In this document: positions 1 through 9,300 of the stretch, one piece after another | Layout of the letters: each line of letters opens with the position of its first letter | How positions within the stretch are numbered: the stretch's first letter is position 1 | The notes under the pieces: model-generated | What the model saw: the letters and a program-made list of their open reading frames with translations, nothing else | Told to the model about the DNA's origin: nothing | Databases searched by the model: none | DNA from: Leclercia sp. AS011 | Lineage (GTDB): Bacteria > Pseudomonadota > Gammaproteobacteria > Enterobacterales > Enterobacteriaceae | DNA length: 64,000 nt | Assembly (NCBI RefSeq): GCF_037152535.1 | Contig: NZ_JBBCMA010000001.1 | Coordinates: forward strand, 1,798,001 to 1,862,000 | Direction: 5' to 3' | Translations under genes and position numbers: made by a program

Positions 1-147
1 GAGCGTGCCCGGCGCGCTCTGCGGTTTTGCTGCATGCGCCATCGGGCAACCGCCTGCCAGGGCAAGAGCGCCGCCAAGCGCCCCTACCCCTTTCAACAAC
101 CGACGTCGTGACGGTTCAGCCACGTCGTACTCGTCATGCTTGTTCAT
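1..147 (-). CDS. efeB: EfeB, periplasmic haem-containing deferrochelatase/peroxidase (5' end only)
   Basis: Only the first 49 codons are inside the window; the gene runs off the left edge. The start at 147 lies 4 bases after the efeO stop. The N-terminus carries a twin-arginine signal (SRRRLLKG, about residues 13-20) followed by a hydrophobic Gly/Ala/Leu stretch ending near an AHA site, as expected for a DyP-type peroxidase exported folded by Tat. In the family, EfeB works with EfeO and EfeU in acid-induced ferrous iron uptake. The identification rests on the Tat leader, its likeness to E. coli EfeB and its place as third gene of the efeUOB operon; the catalytic domain cannot be seen. Confidence 0.88.
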   Translation of the reverse strand, partial: MNKHDEYDVAEPSRRRLLKGVGALGGALALAGGCPMAHAAKPQSAPGTL

Positions 148-151
148 CAAC

Positions 152-1279
152 TTAGTCCAGACCCAGTACGCCACGCAGCTGCGCCAGATCTTCTGCCAGA
201 GTGGTGATCGGCCCTTTCAGGGCGTTACGGTCGGCATCGGTCAGCTTGTCGTAAGTTTCAAACCCGTCCTGGGTGCGGTATTTCGCCAGAATGGTGTTCA
301 CTTTTTTGAAGTTGGCATCCACTTTCGCCAGCAGTTCGCTGTTATCTTTTTGCAGCTGAGGACGCAGCAGGTCCACGATCTTCTGCGCGCCTTCGACGTT
401 GGCCTGGAAGTCCCACAGGTCGGTATGGCTGTAGCGGTCTTCTTCCCCGCTGATCTTGCTGGCCGCTACTTCTTCAATCAGCCCTGCCGCGCCACCCACC
501 ACTTTTGACGGCGGGAAGGCCAGCTCGCTGATGCGCTTTTGCAGCTCCAGAACGTCGCTGTTCAGCTGCGTCGCGTACTGCTCCATCCCCTTAGTGGAGT
601 TGTCGCCAAACAGCGCTTTCTCCAGACGGTGGAAGCCGGTGAATTTTGGATCGGCGGCTTTCTGCTCGTAATCATCTTCGCGGGCATCGATGCTGCCATC
701 GAGGTCAGAGAACAGCTCGGCGATCGGCTCGATGCGCTCGTAGTGCTGACGGGTCGGCGCATACAGGGATTTGGCTTTTTCGATATCGCCCGCTTTCACC
801 GCATCGGTAAAGGCTTTGGTACCGGCAACCAGGTCAGCAGTCTCTTTCGTCACATAGGCTTTGTAAGCGGTAATGGCATCGCCCAGGCTCAGCAGCGCGT
901 CACCTTTCGCGGCATCGGCGGTGGCGGCACCTTTAACGATCAGCTTGCCTTTCGGGTTGGTCAGCAGGCCGCAGGTCATGTCGTATTCACCCGGCTGCAG
1001 GTTAGCAGTCATCTTCTGGCTGAAGCCCGGGGCGATGTTCTCGCGCTCTTCCACCACCATCACCCCTTTGAGGATCTCCCACTCCAGTGCTTTCTGGCTG
1101 TGGTTCTGGATGATGAACTGGGTTTTACCGCTGTTGACCGTGATGGTCATCGGCTCACACTGTTTATCATTGACGGTAACTTTTACCTGCGGAACATCCG
1201 CGGCCTGTGCAGCAAATGCAGACGCAATCAGCGCTGCAACGCCAGCCTGTAACGCACTGCGACGAAAGTGGATTGCCAT
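152..1279 (-). CDS. efeO: EfeO, periplasmic iron-uptake component (cupredoxin + M75 domains)
   Basis: 375 residues, the length of E. coli EfeO, which it matches closely throughout. A Sec signal peptide (about residues 1-26, ending near AQA) precedes an N-terminal cupredoxin-like domain ([15 protein letters not shown], then a Cys-Gly-Leu-Leu segment) and a C-terminal M75-like domain with the HRLE motif ([12 protein letters not shown]) proposed to bind iron. The start at 1279 gives MAIHFRR and has an AGGGAA ribosome site; the open frame continues 14 codons further upstream but that extension is not conserved. It sits between efeU and efeB, 4 bases before efeB, but is separated from efeU by 168 bases that hold an ERIC repeat. 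Confidence 0.96.
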   Translation of the reverse strand: MAIHFRRSALQAGVAALIASAFAAQAADVPQVKVTVNDKQCEPMTITVNSGKTQFIIQNHSQKALEWEILKGVMVVEERENIAPGFSQKMTANLQPGEYDMTCGLLTNPKGKLIVKGAATADAAKGDALLSLGDAITAYKAYVTKETADLVAGTKAFTDAVKAGDIEKAKSLYAPTRQHYERIEPIAELFSDLDGSIDAREDDYEQKAADPKFTGFHRLEKALFGDNSTKGMEQYATQLNSDVLELQKRISELAFPPSKVVGGAAGLIEEVAASKISGEEDRYSHTDLWDFQANVEGAQKIVDLLRPQLQKDNSELLAKVDANFKKVNTILAKYRTQDGFETYDKLTDADRNALKGPITTLAEDLAQLRGVLGLD

Positions 1280-1317
1280 AATTGTTCCCTTTTGAAAGTA
1301 TGTTGTAACTATACACG

Positions 1318-1426
1318 TCATCCTTCAAGCTGCCTCTGCGTTGGCTTCGTCTGTTCACCCCAGTCACTTACTTGAGTAAGCTCCCGGGGATTCTCAGTCT
1401 TGCCGCCTTGATGCAACTTGAATGAT
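1318..1426. repeat. ERIC repeat between efeU and efeO
   Basis: An imperfect palindrome with TTCAAGCTGC at 1324-1333 and GCAACTTGAA at 1413-1422 as outer arms. Its core matches the two classical ERIC consensus halves: CACCCCAGTCACTTACTT (1356-1373) followed by GTAAGCTCCCGGGGATTC (1376-1393). At about 109 bp it is slightly shorter than the typical 127 bp unit. It fills most of the space between two genes of one operon, so it would be transcribed and could fold or be processed in the efeUOB mRNA. Confidence 0.9.
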
Positions 1427-1447
1427 TTTGTGTATGCATTTAGCACT

Positions 1448-2281
1448 TCAGGGCGCGGTATGCGACGGCTGCGTGCCCGGACGCGATGGCATAAAGAACA
1501 GCGCCAGCGCCGGAATGAGATAGATAAAGTACACCGCCACTTCGCTGACGCTCGGCGCTTCCTGATAGCCGAAGATCCCTTCGAGCAGGGTGCCGGTCAG
1601 TGAATGGGTCGACAGAACGTTACTGAGATCGAACGCCATGTCCTGGAAATGGTTCCACAGGCCCGCCTCATGGAAGGCGCGGATCGCCCCGGCAGCCAGC
1701 CCGGCGGCCACCAGCAGAATGAACAGGCTGGTCCACTTGAAGAAGACCCCGAGGTTAAGACGGATCCCGCCCCAGTAGAGCAGGAAACCGAGTACCACCG
1801 CGGTGGCGAGACCCAGCATCGCACCCAGCGGCGGCCAGATGCCGACATCCTGCTGGAACGCGGCCAGCAGGAAGAAGACCGACTCCAGCCCTTCACGCGC
1901 CACGGCGAAAAAGACCATCATGATCAGCGCCCAGCCGTGGTGATTGCCCTTCGCCAGGGCGCTGTCCACCGCCTGCTCCAGCTGAACCTTGACGTTACGC
2001 GACACTTTACGCATCCAGAACACCATCCAGGTAAGGATCACCACCGCAATCAGCGCCACGATGCCTTCGAACAGCTCCTGCTCTTTTTGCGGGAATTCAC
2101 CGGTGGTTTCGTTGATCGCGATGCCCAGACCGAGGCACAGGGCAGCAGCCAGGAAGACGCCAATCCACATCACGCCAATCCAGCGGCCGCGCTGGGTGCG
2201 TTTCAGATAGCTGGCAATGAGGCTGACAATCAGAGCCGCTTCAAGCCCTTCACGTAACATAATGAGAAATGGAACAAACAT
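1448..2281 (-). CDS. efeU: EfeU, inner-membrane ferrous iron permease
   Basis: 277 residues of an OFeT/FTR1-type permease with seven predicted membrane segments. Both iron-binding REGLE motifs are present (REGLEA at residues 10-15, REGLES near residue 129), so the gene looks functional, unlike the frameshifted K-12 allele. The start at 2281 (MFVPFLIMLREG) is preceded by AAGGTG. It is the first gene of efeUOB; EfeU is the membrane channel that takes iron delivered by EfeO and EfeB. A Fur-like box lies 58 bases upstream. Confidence 0.96.
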   Translation of the reverse strand: MFVPFLIMLREGLEAALIVSLIASYLKRTQRGRWIGVMWIGVFLAAALCLGLGIAINETTGEFPQKEQELFEGIVALIAVVILTWMVFWMRKVSRNVKVQLEQAVDSALAKGNHHGWALIMMVFFAVAREGLESVFFLLAAFQQDVGIWPPLGAMLGLATAVVLGFLLYWGGIRLNLGVFFKWTSLFILLVAAGLAAGAIRAFHEAGLWNHFQDMAFDLSNVLSTHSLTGTLLEGIFGYQEAPSVSEVAVYFIYLIPALALFFMPSRPGTQPSHTAP

Positions 2282-2338
2282 GCCGACACCTTAAATGTTT
2301 TTCGCGGTCAACTGATGCAAAGAAAGGTAAATTCTTGT

Positions 2339-2357
2339 GATAGTGATTATCATTACG
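2339..2357. promoter_or_regulatory. Fur-like box upstream of efeU
   Basis: GATAGTGATTATCATTACG agrees with the 19-bp Fur consensus (GATAATGATAATCATTATC) at 15 positions by eye. It lies 58-76 bases before the efeU start, in the 251-bp region shared with the divergent nucleoside transporter gene. Iron repression of efeUOB by Fur is known in E. coli; its effect on the divergent gene is unknown. Confidence 0.72.
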
Positions 2358-2532
2358 GCAATAAGAAATACAAGCGAAATATGCTGTATTTTGATGACAG
2401 GATGTAAACCCATAAGGGAAAAATAATCACTCTGGTAACTAAAAGGTTTATAAGTTAAGACGTAAAAGTTCATTTACGGTTACAGCAGGCTGTGGCTAAA
2501 TGTGCGCCTCATTAATCTGCTGAAAATCAACT

Positions 2533-3717
2533 ATGTATCAATTCCTGCACTTCCTGCTGGCGCTGGTGGTTATCCTTGCCCTGGCCTGGCTGGTCAGCTT
2601 TGACCGCCGCAACGTCCGCATTCGCTACGTTATTCAATTGATCGTGATTGAAATTGCGCTGGCGTTCTTTTTCCTCCACGCCGAAAGCGGCTTGTTTGTT
2701 ATTCAGTACGTCTCGGGCTTCTTTGAGTCATTGCTGAAATATGCCGCCGAAGGGACCAACTTTGTATTTGGCGGAATGGGTGAAAAGGGGCTGGCGTTTA
2801 TTTTCCTCGGCGTGCTGTGCCCGATTATCTTTATTTCCGCGCTGATCGGTATTTTGCAGCACTGGCGTATTCTGCCGGTGATTATCCGCGTGATCGGCAC
2901 CCTGCTGTCGAAGGTTAACGGCATGGGCAAGCTCGAATCCTTTAACGCCATCAGCTCCCTGACGCTCGGCCAGTCAGAAAACTTCATTGCTTACAAAGGG
3001 GTGCTGGGGGATCTGTCATCGCGTCGTCTGTTCACCATGGCGGCGACTGCCATGTCGACCGTGTCGCTGTCGATTGTTGGCGCTTATATGACCATGCTGG
3101 AGGCGAAATATGTAGTGGCGGCGCTGATCCTGAATATGTTCAGCACCTTTATCATCCTCACGGTGATTAACCCCACCCGCCCGGAAGCGGAGCCGGAAAT
3201 TAAGCTGGAAAAAATGCATGAATCCCAGAGCTTCTTCGAGATGCTGGGCGAATATATTCTGGCAGGCTTCAAGGTGGCGATGATAATTCTGGCGATGCTG
3301 ATTGGCTTTATTGCCCTGATCAGTGCGGTCAACGCCCTCTTCTCCAGCGTCTTCGGCCTGAGCTTCCAGCAAATTCTGGGCTACGTCTTCTATCCGCTGG
3401 CCTGGCTGGTGGGGATCCCGCTGAGCGATGCCCTGCACGCGGGCGGGATTATGGCGACCAAGCTGGTGGCCAACGAGTTTGTGGCGATGATCGAGCTGCA
3501 AAAAATCGCTGCGCAGATGACCCCGCGCGGGCTGGGCATCCTGTCGGTGTTCCTGGTCTCCTTCGCCAACTTTGCCTCCATCGGCATTGTGGCCGGGGCG
3601 ATTAAAGGGCTGAACGAGCATCAGGGCAACGTGGTGTCGCGGTTTGGTCTGCGCCTGGTGTACGGCGCAACGCTGGTGAGCCTGCTGTCGGCGAGCTTTG
3701 CGGGATTAGTGTTGTAA
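2533..3717 (+). CDS. CNT-family concentrative nucleoside transporter (NupC-like)
   Basis: 394 residues, typical of bacterial concentrative nucleoside transporters that couple nucleoside import to protons or sodium. The family signatures are visible: GQSENFIA near residue 142 and ANEFVAM near residue 315, within a hydrophobic multi-helix protein. It is NupC/NupX-like; which paralogue cannot be told by eye. It is transcribed divergently from efeU across 251 bases and is an insertion relative to E. coli, where putP and efeU are neighbours. Nucleoside uptake would fit with the rut pyrimidine catabolic genes further along, but no physical linkage shows this. Confidence 0.9.
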   Translation: MYQFLHFLLALVVILALAWLVSFDRRNVRIRYVIQLIVIEIALAFFFLHAESGLFVIQYVSGFFESLLKYAAEGTNFVFGGMGEKGLAFIFLGVLCPIIFISALIGILQHWRILPVIIRVIGTLLSKVNGMGKLESFNAISSLTLGQSENFIAYKGVLGDLSSRRLFTMAATAMSTVSLSIVGAYMTMLEAKYVVAALILNMFSTFIILTVINPTRPEAEPEIKLEKMHESQSFFEMLGEYILAGFKVAMIILAMLIGFIALISAVNALFSSVFGLSFQQILGYVFYPLAWLVGIPLSDALHAGGIMATKLVANEFVAMIELQKIAAQMTPRGLGILSVFLVSFANFASIGIVAGAIKGLNEHQGNVVSRFGLRLVYGATLVSLLSASFAGLVL

Positions 3718-3736
3718 TTTTTGATTCTGCGGTCAT

Positions 3737-3818
3737 GCCCGGCGGCGCTTGCGTTTGCACGGGCCTACGGATTGGGTGCCGTTTGTAGGCCGGGTAAGGC
3801 GCAGCCGCCACCCGGCAC
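3737..3818. repeat. REP/BIME pair after the nucleoside transporter
   Basis: Two inverted REP-like palindromes, the first beginning GCCCGGCGGCGCTTGC and the second being GTAGGCCGGGTAAGGCGCAG followed by CCGCCACCCGGC. They lie between convergent genes and are members of a family that recurs at 10281, 19655, 39774 and 52701. Such units commonly end or stabilise mRNA 3' ends and bind gyrase or IHF. Confidence 0.8.
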
Positions 3819-3838
3819 ACAGGCCGCACCCCATTTAA

Positions 3839-4258
3839 TCAAAACTGCACGCACACCGGCTGGTCAACGCGCATCACCGACTCCTGGGCGAAGCGCTGCT
3901 TATACACTCCGCGCAGCGCCTCAATATTGCTTTCGCTCTGTGCATCTTTTCCGTGGATCAACATCAGCGCCTTGCTCGATTCGCGCGCCACTTTCCCGTC
4001 ATTCCCCAGCCACTGCCCACGCGCATCAAACACCGTTAAACCATCGCGAAAACGCGGGGTGACCTCCTGGTCAACAAACTGCTGCCACTCCTGGCCGGTG
4101 ATCGCCTCCCCTGCCGGACGGTTCAGGCCGAAGTAGAGGGTGGTTTGCTGCATCTGATTATCGGCTTTGCAGGTGTTATCCGCGGTGCTGTGCGAGGGGG
4201 CGTTGCAGCCGGCCAGCAGTAAAATTGCGCCAGCCACAAGCCCGGTTTTGATTGTCAT
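3839..4258 (-). CDS. DUF3574 lipoprotein
   Basis: 139 residues. A lipoprotein signal peptide ends in LLAGC, with the lipidated cysteine at residue 18, so the mature protein is anchored in the envelope; Asn at +2 does not suggest inner-membrane retention. The core (TTLYFGLNRPAGEAIT, then EVTPRFRDGLTVFDARGQWL and SKALMLIHG) is the DUF3574 family pattern. No function is known for the family. It stands alone between convergent REP units and the putP terminator, and is not in the E. coli counterpart region. Confidence 0.82.
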   Translation of the reverse strand: MTIKTGLVAGAILLLAGCNAPSHSTADNTCKADNQMQQTTLYFGLNRPAGEAITGQEWQQFVDQEVTPRFRDGLTVFDARGQWLGNDGKVARESSKALMLIHGKDAQSESNIEALRGVYKQRFAQESVMRVDQPVCVQF

Positions 4259-4321
4259 TGTTCGCTATCCTCATTATTTTTTTAGCACAGCGATATGAAC
4301 GTAAATCACGGATTTTGGCAA

Positions 4322-4355
4322 GAAAAAAGCCGGGTAGCATTGACGCTTACCCGGC
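4322..4355 (-). terminator. Rho-independent terminator of putP
   Basis: Read on the minus strand, an 8-bp stem GCCGGGTA/TACCCGGC (arms 4329-4336 and 4348-4355) is followed by a run of six T. It begins 23 bases after the putP stop. Confidence 0.9.
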
Positions 4356-4377
4356 CTGGAGTGTGCAGCGAGAAGAA

Positions 4378-5886
4378 TTACTCAGCCTGTAACTTCGACG
4401 GCGGTGCCGTGTGGTAATGCGCATCCGCTTCAGCAAAGCGTTTCTGCATCGCGGCAGACGGCGCTTTACCCAGCAGGCTGAAGACCACAATCCCGATGCT
4501 GCCGAAGATAAAGCCCGGAATGATTTCGTACAGGCCCAGCCACGCGAACTGTTTCCAGACGATCACCGTGACCGCACCGATAATCATCCCCGCCAGCGCG
4601 CCGTTGCGGGTCATGCGGGACCACAGCACCGAGAACAGCACCACCGGACCAAACGCGGCCCCGAAGCCTGCCCAGGCGTAGCTCACCAGACCCAGCACGC
4701 GGTTTTCCGGGTTTGCCGCCAGGGCGATGGAGACCAGCGCCACCACCAGCACCATAAAGCGGCCAACCCACACCAGCTCTTTCTGGCTGGCGTTTTTACG
4801 CAGGAAGGCTTTGTACAGATCTTCGGTGATAGCGCTGGAGCAGACCAGCAGCTGGCAGCTCAGGGTGGACATCACCGCTGCCAGAATTGCAGAGAGCAGA
4901 ATACCGGCGATCCACGGGTTGAAGAGGATCTGCGCCAGCTCGATAAACACGCGCTCGGCGTTCTGGTTCACCGCACCCGCCAGGGACGGATTGTTGTTGA
5001 AGTAGGCAATACCGAAGAAGCCCACCGCACAGGCACCGCCCAGGCAGAGGATCATCCAGGTCATGCTGATCCGACGGGCATGAACGATGGTGTGGTGCGA
5101 GTCTGCCGCCATAAAGCGCGCCAGGATGTGCGGCTGGCCGAAGTAACCCAGCCCCCAGCCCATCAGGGAGAGAATGGCAACGAAGTTAAGTCCTTTCAGC
5201 ATATCGACGTTTTCGATGCTCTTCTGCTGAATCACCGCCAGGGAATCACCCAGGCCGCCCACGGAGAGGATCACAATCACCGGGGTCAGGATCAGGGCGA
5301 AAATCATCAGGCTGGCCTGCACGGTATCGGTCCAGCTCACCGCCAGGAAGCCACCCACGAAGGTATAGAGGATGGTCGCCGCCGCACCCGCCCACAGGGC
5401 GGTTTCATAGCTCATGCCGAAGGTGCTTTCGAACAGACGCGCCCCGGCCACGATGCCGGAGGCACAGTAGATGGTGAAGAACAGCAGAATAACCAGCGCG
5501 GAGATAATACGCAGGATGCGGCTGTTGTCTTCGAAACGCCCGGTGAAGTAGTCCGGCAGGGTCAGGGCGTTGTTGTTAGCTTCGGTGTGCACGCGCAGAC
5601 GCCCGGCCACCAGCTTCCAGTTTACCCATGCGCCAAGGGTCAGACCGATGGCAATCCAGCTTTCGGAAATCCCGGAGAGGAAGATCGCACCGGGCAGGCC
5701 CATCAGCAGCCAGCCGCTCATGTCCGACGCGCCCGCCGAGAGCGCGGTCACTACCGGCCCGAGGCTACGCCCGCCGAGGATGTAGTCGTCAAAGTTTTTG
5801 GTAGAACGCCATGCAAGGAACCCTATCAGGATCATGCCAAAAATATAGATAAGAAATGTCACCAGCATCGGTGTGCTAATTGCCAT
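4378..5886 (-). CDS. putP: PutP, sodium/proline symporter
   Basis: 502 residues, exactly the length of E. coli PutP and nearly identical in sequence through the sodium-solute symporter core (SAGASDMSGWLLMGLPGA, residues about 51-68, and GGFLAVSWTDTVQA near 177). It is an inner-membrane protein of about 13 helices that imports proline with sodium, supplying PutA. The start at 5886 (MAISTPMLV) has GGAG upstream. It is divergent from putA across a 420-bp control region where PutA, acting as repressor in the absence of proline, is expected to bind. Confidence 0.98.
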   Translation of the reverse strand: MAISTPMLVTFLIYIFGMILIGFLAWRSTKNFDDYILGGRSLGPVVTALSAGASDMSGWLLMGLPGAIFLSGISESWIAIGLTLGAWVNWKLVAGRLRVHTEANNNALTLPDYFTGRFEDNSRILRIISALVILLFFTIYCASGIVAGARLFESTFGMSYETALWAGAAATILYTFVGGFLAVSWTDTVQASLMIFALILTPVIVILSVGGLGDSLAVIQQKSIENVDMLKGLNFVAILSLMGWGLGYFGQPHILARFMAADSHHTIVHARRISMTWMILCLGGACAVGFFGIAYFNNNPSLAGAVNQNAERVFIELAQILFNPWIAGILLSAILAAVMSTLSCQLLVCSSAITEDLYKAFLRKNASQKELVWVGRFMVLVVALVSIALAANPENRVLGLVSYAWAGFGAAFGPVVLFSVLWSRMTRNGALAGMIIGAVTVIVWKQFAWLGLYEIIPGFIFGSIGIVVFSLLGKAPSAAMQKRFAEADAHYHTAPPSKLQAE

Positions 5887-6072
5887 TTAAATACTCCGCA
5901 AAGATGTTCGACAGCCTTCCCGGCTGTCTTTATTCCACCCCCGGAACGAGGGGGTGATGATGTGTGTTTCTGTTGGCCGCGCGTATCCTGCCGTATGCGC
6001 TGCCATGACACAAACGATTTAACACTGCATTTACATCAATTTCATCCCCGGTTTCACAGCAGTTTCCTGGAG

Positions 6073-6247
6073 GTTGCACTCGCTCACGTTTTTCGCGGTT
6101 GCACCTTTAAAAAGTGTTAAGCGCCGCATGAAACCAGGGTTGAAAGCGGAAATCCACACTTATTTTGCGGTTAACTCTGCCGTAACAATCTATTCATTTT
6201 CCAGCTTGCAAACCGGGTCACATTTAACGAGGTTGCACAAAGTTGCA
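6073..6247. promoter_or_regulatory. put control region with PutA operator cores
   Basis: Four exact GTTGCA hexamers, the consensus recognised by the PutA ribbon-helix-helix domain, lie at 6073-6078, 6098-6103, 6232-6237 and 6242-6247, and a one-mismatch copy (CTTGCA) at 6205-6210. They are two clusters, one nearer putP and one just before putA, in the 420 bp (5887-6306) between the divergent genes. This matches the multi-operator arrangement known for E. coli put. The rest of the intergenic sequence holds no gene. Confidence 0.85.
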
Positions 6248-6306
6248 ACATAGTGGATATTTCACGTTAACTACACTAGCGCTACTGAATCACAGGAGTT
6301 TTTGGC

Positions 6307-9300
6307 ATGGGCATGACCACCATGGGGGTTAAGCTGGATGACGCGACCCGCGAACGGATTAAATCGGCAGCCACGCGGATCGACCGCACGCCGCACTGGT
6401 TAATTAAGCAGGCCATCTTTAACTATCTGGAAAAGCTGGAGAGCAACGACGACCTGCCAGAGCTGCCTGCCCTGCTGGCCGGTGCCGCCAATGAGAGCGA
6501 CGAGCACGCCGAGGCCGCAGAAGAGGTCCACCAGCCGTTCCTCGAATTTGCCGAGCAGATCCTGCCCCAGTCGGTGAGCCGCGCGGCTATTACCGCCGCC
6601 TACCGCCGCGCCGAGACCGACGCCGTGCCGATGCTGCTGGAACAGGCCCGCCTGCCGGAGCCCATTGCCTCCCAGGCCCACAGCCTGGCGTATCAGTTGG
6701 CCGAGAAACTGCGCAGCCAGAAAACTGCCACCGGTCGTGCCGGGATGGTGCAGAGCCTGCTGCAGGAGTTCTCCCTCTCCTCGCAGGAGGGCGTGGCCCT
6801 GATGTGTCTGGCGGAAGCGCTGCTGCGTATCCCGGACAAAGCCACCCGCGACGCGCTGATCCGCGACAAGATCAGCAACGGCAACTGGCACTCCCACATT
6901 GGCCGCAGCCCGTCGCTGTTCGTTAACGCCGCCACCTGGGGTCTGCTGTTCACCGGCCGTCTGGTCTCGACCCATAACGAAGCCAGCCTCTCCCGCTCCC
7001 TGAACCGCATTATCGGCAAAAGCGGCGAGCCGCTGATCCGCAAAGGCGTGGACATGGCGATGCGCCTGATGGGCGAGCAGTTTGTTACCGGTGAAACCAT
7101 CGCCGAAGCGCTGGCCAACGCCCGCAAGCTGGAAGATAAAGGCTTCCGCTACTCCTACGACATGCTGGGCGAAGCGGCGCTGACCGCCGCCGACGCGCAG
7201 GCCTATCTGGTCTCTTACCAGCAGGCGATCCACGCCATCGGGAAAGCGTCCAACGGTCGCGGCATTTATGAAGGCCCGGGCATCTCTATCAAACTGTCCG
7301 CCCTGCACCCGCGCTATAGCCGCGCCCAGTACGATCGGGTGATGGAAGAGCTCTACCCGCGCCTGAAGTCCCTGACCCTGCTGGCGCGCCAGTATGACAT
7401 CGGGATCAACATTGACGCCGAAGAGGCTGATCGGCTGGAGATCTCCCTCGATCTGCTGGAAAAACTGTGCTTCGAGCCGGAACTGGCGGGCTGGAACGGG
7501 ATTGGCTTTGTTATTCAGGCCTACCAGAAGCGCTGCCCGTTTGTGATTGATTACCTGATCGACCTCGCCACCCGCAGCCGTCGCCGCCTGATGATCCGTC
7601 TGGTGAAAGGCGCGTACTGGGACAGCGAGATCAAACGCGCCCAGATGGACGGTCTGGAGGGCTATCCGGTCTACACCCGCAAGGTCTACACCGACGTCTC
7701 CTACCTCGCCTGCGCCAAAAAGCTGCTCGGCGTGCCGAACCTGATCTATCCGCAGTTCGCCACCCACAACGCCCATACCCTGGCGGCTATCTACCAGCTC
7801 GCCGGTCAGAACTACTACCCGGGCCAGTACGAGTTCCAGTGCCTGCACGGCATGGGTGAACCGCTGTACGAGCAGGTCACCGGTAAAGTGGCGGACGGCA
7901 AACTGAACCGTCCGTGCCGTATTTATGCCCCGGTCGGCACCCATGAAACCCTGCTGGCCTACCTGGTGCGTCGTCTGCTGGAGAACGGGGCTAACACCTC
8001 CTTCGTAAACCGCATCGCCGACGCCACCCTGCCGCTGGACGAGCTGGTGGCGGATCCGGTGCAGGCCGTCGAGAAAATGGCTGCCCAGGAAGGCCAGGTG
8101 GGCCTGCCGCATCCGAAGATTGCCCTGCCGCGCGAGCTGTACGGCAGCGGGCGCGTCAACTCCTCCGGTCTGGACCTGGCGAACGAACACCGCCTGGCGT
8201 CGCTCTCCTCGTCGCTGCTTAACAGCGCCCTGCAAAAATGGCAGGCGAAACCCATCCTCGAGCAGCCGGTCAGCAACGGCGAAATGCAGCCGGTGATCAA
8301 CCCGGCCGAGCCGAAAGATATCGTCGGCTTTGCCCGGGAAGCGACCGAACAGGAAGTGGATCTGGCCCTCGACAGCGCGGTAAACAACGCGCCGATCTGG
8401 TTCGCCACTCCGCCGCAGGAGCGTGCCGCCATTCTGGAGCGCGCGGCGGTGCTGATGGAAGATCAGATGCAGCAGCTGATTGGCATTCTGGTGCGCGAGG
8501 CGGGTAAAACCTTCAGCAACGCCATCGCCGAAGTGCGCGAGGCCGTTGACTTCCTGCACTACTATGCCGGTCAGGTCCGCGACGACTTTGACAACGAAAC
8601 CCACCGCCCGCTGGGGCCGGTAGTCTGTATCAGCCCGTGGAACTTCCCGCTGGCGATCTTCACCGGGCAGATTGCTGCCGCCCTGGCCGCAGGCAACAGC
8701 GTGCTGGCGAAACCGGCCGAACAAACCCCGCTGATTGCCGCCCAGGGGATTAACATCCTGCTGGAAGCCGGCGTCCCGGCGGGCGTGGTGCAGCTGCTGC
8801 CGGGCCGCGGCGAGACCGTCGGTGCCAAACTGACCGCCGACAACCGCGTGCGCGGGGTGATGTTCACCGGCTCCACCGAAGTGGCCTCCCTGCTGCAACG
8901 CAATATCGCTACCCGTCTCGATGCCCAGGGCCGACCGACCCCGCTGATCGCCGAAACCGGCGGGATGAACGCGATGATCGTCGACTCCTCCGCCCTCACC
9001 GAGCAGGTGGTGGTGGACGTGGTGGCCTCGGCCTTCGACAGCGCCGGACAGCGCTGCTCCGCCCTGCGCGTGCTCTGCCTGCAGGATGACATCGCGGACC
9101 ACACCCTGAAGATGCTGCGTGGTGCGATGGGCGAATGCCGGATGGGCAACCCGGGCCGTCTGACTACTGACATCGGGCCGGTGATCGATGCTGAAGCGAA
9201 AGCCAAAATCGAGAACCACATCCAGGCGATGCGCGCCAAGGGCCGTCCGGTGTTCCAGGCGGTGCGTGAGAACAGCGAAGACGCCCGGGAGTGGACCAGC

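Noticed and set aside
2291..2473. A 60-codon minus-strand frame upstream of efeU
   Set aside because: It covers the Fur-like box and promoter region and has no ribosome site.
4411..6120. A 569-codon open frame antisense to putP, running into the put control region
   Set aside because: Composition (His, Gln, Arg-rich) is typical of antisense shadow; no family likeness.
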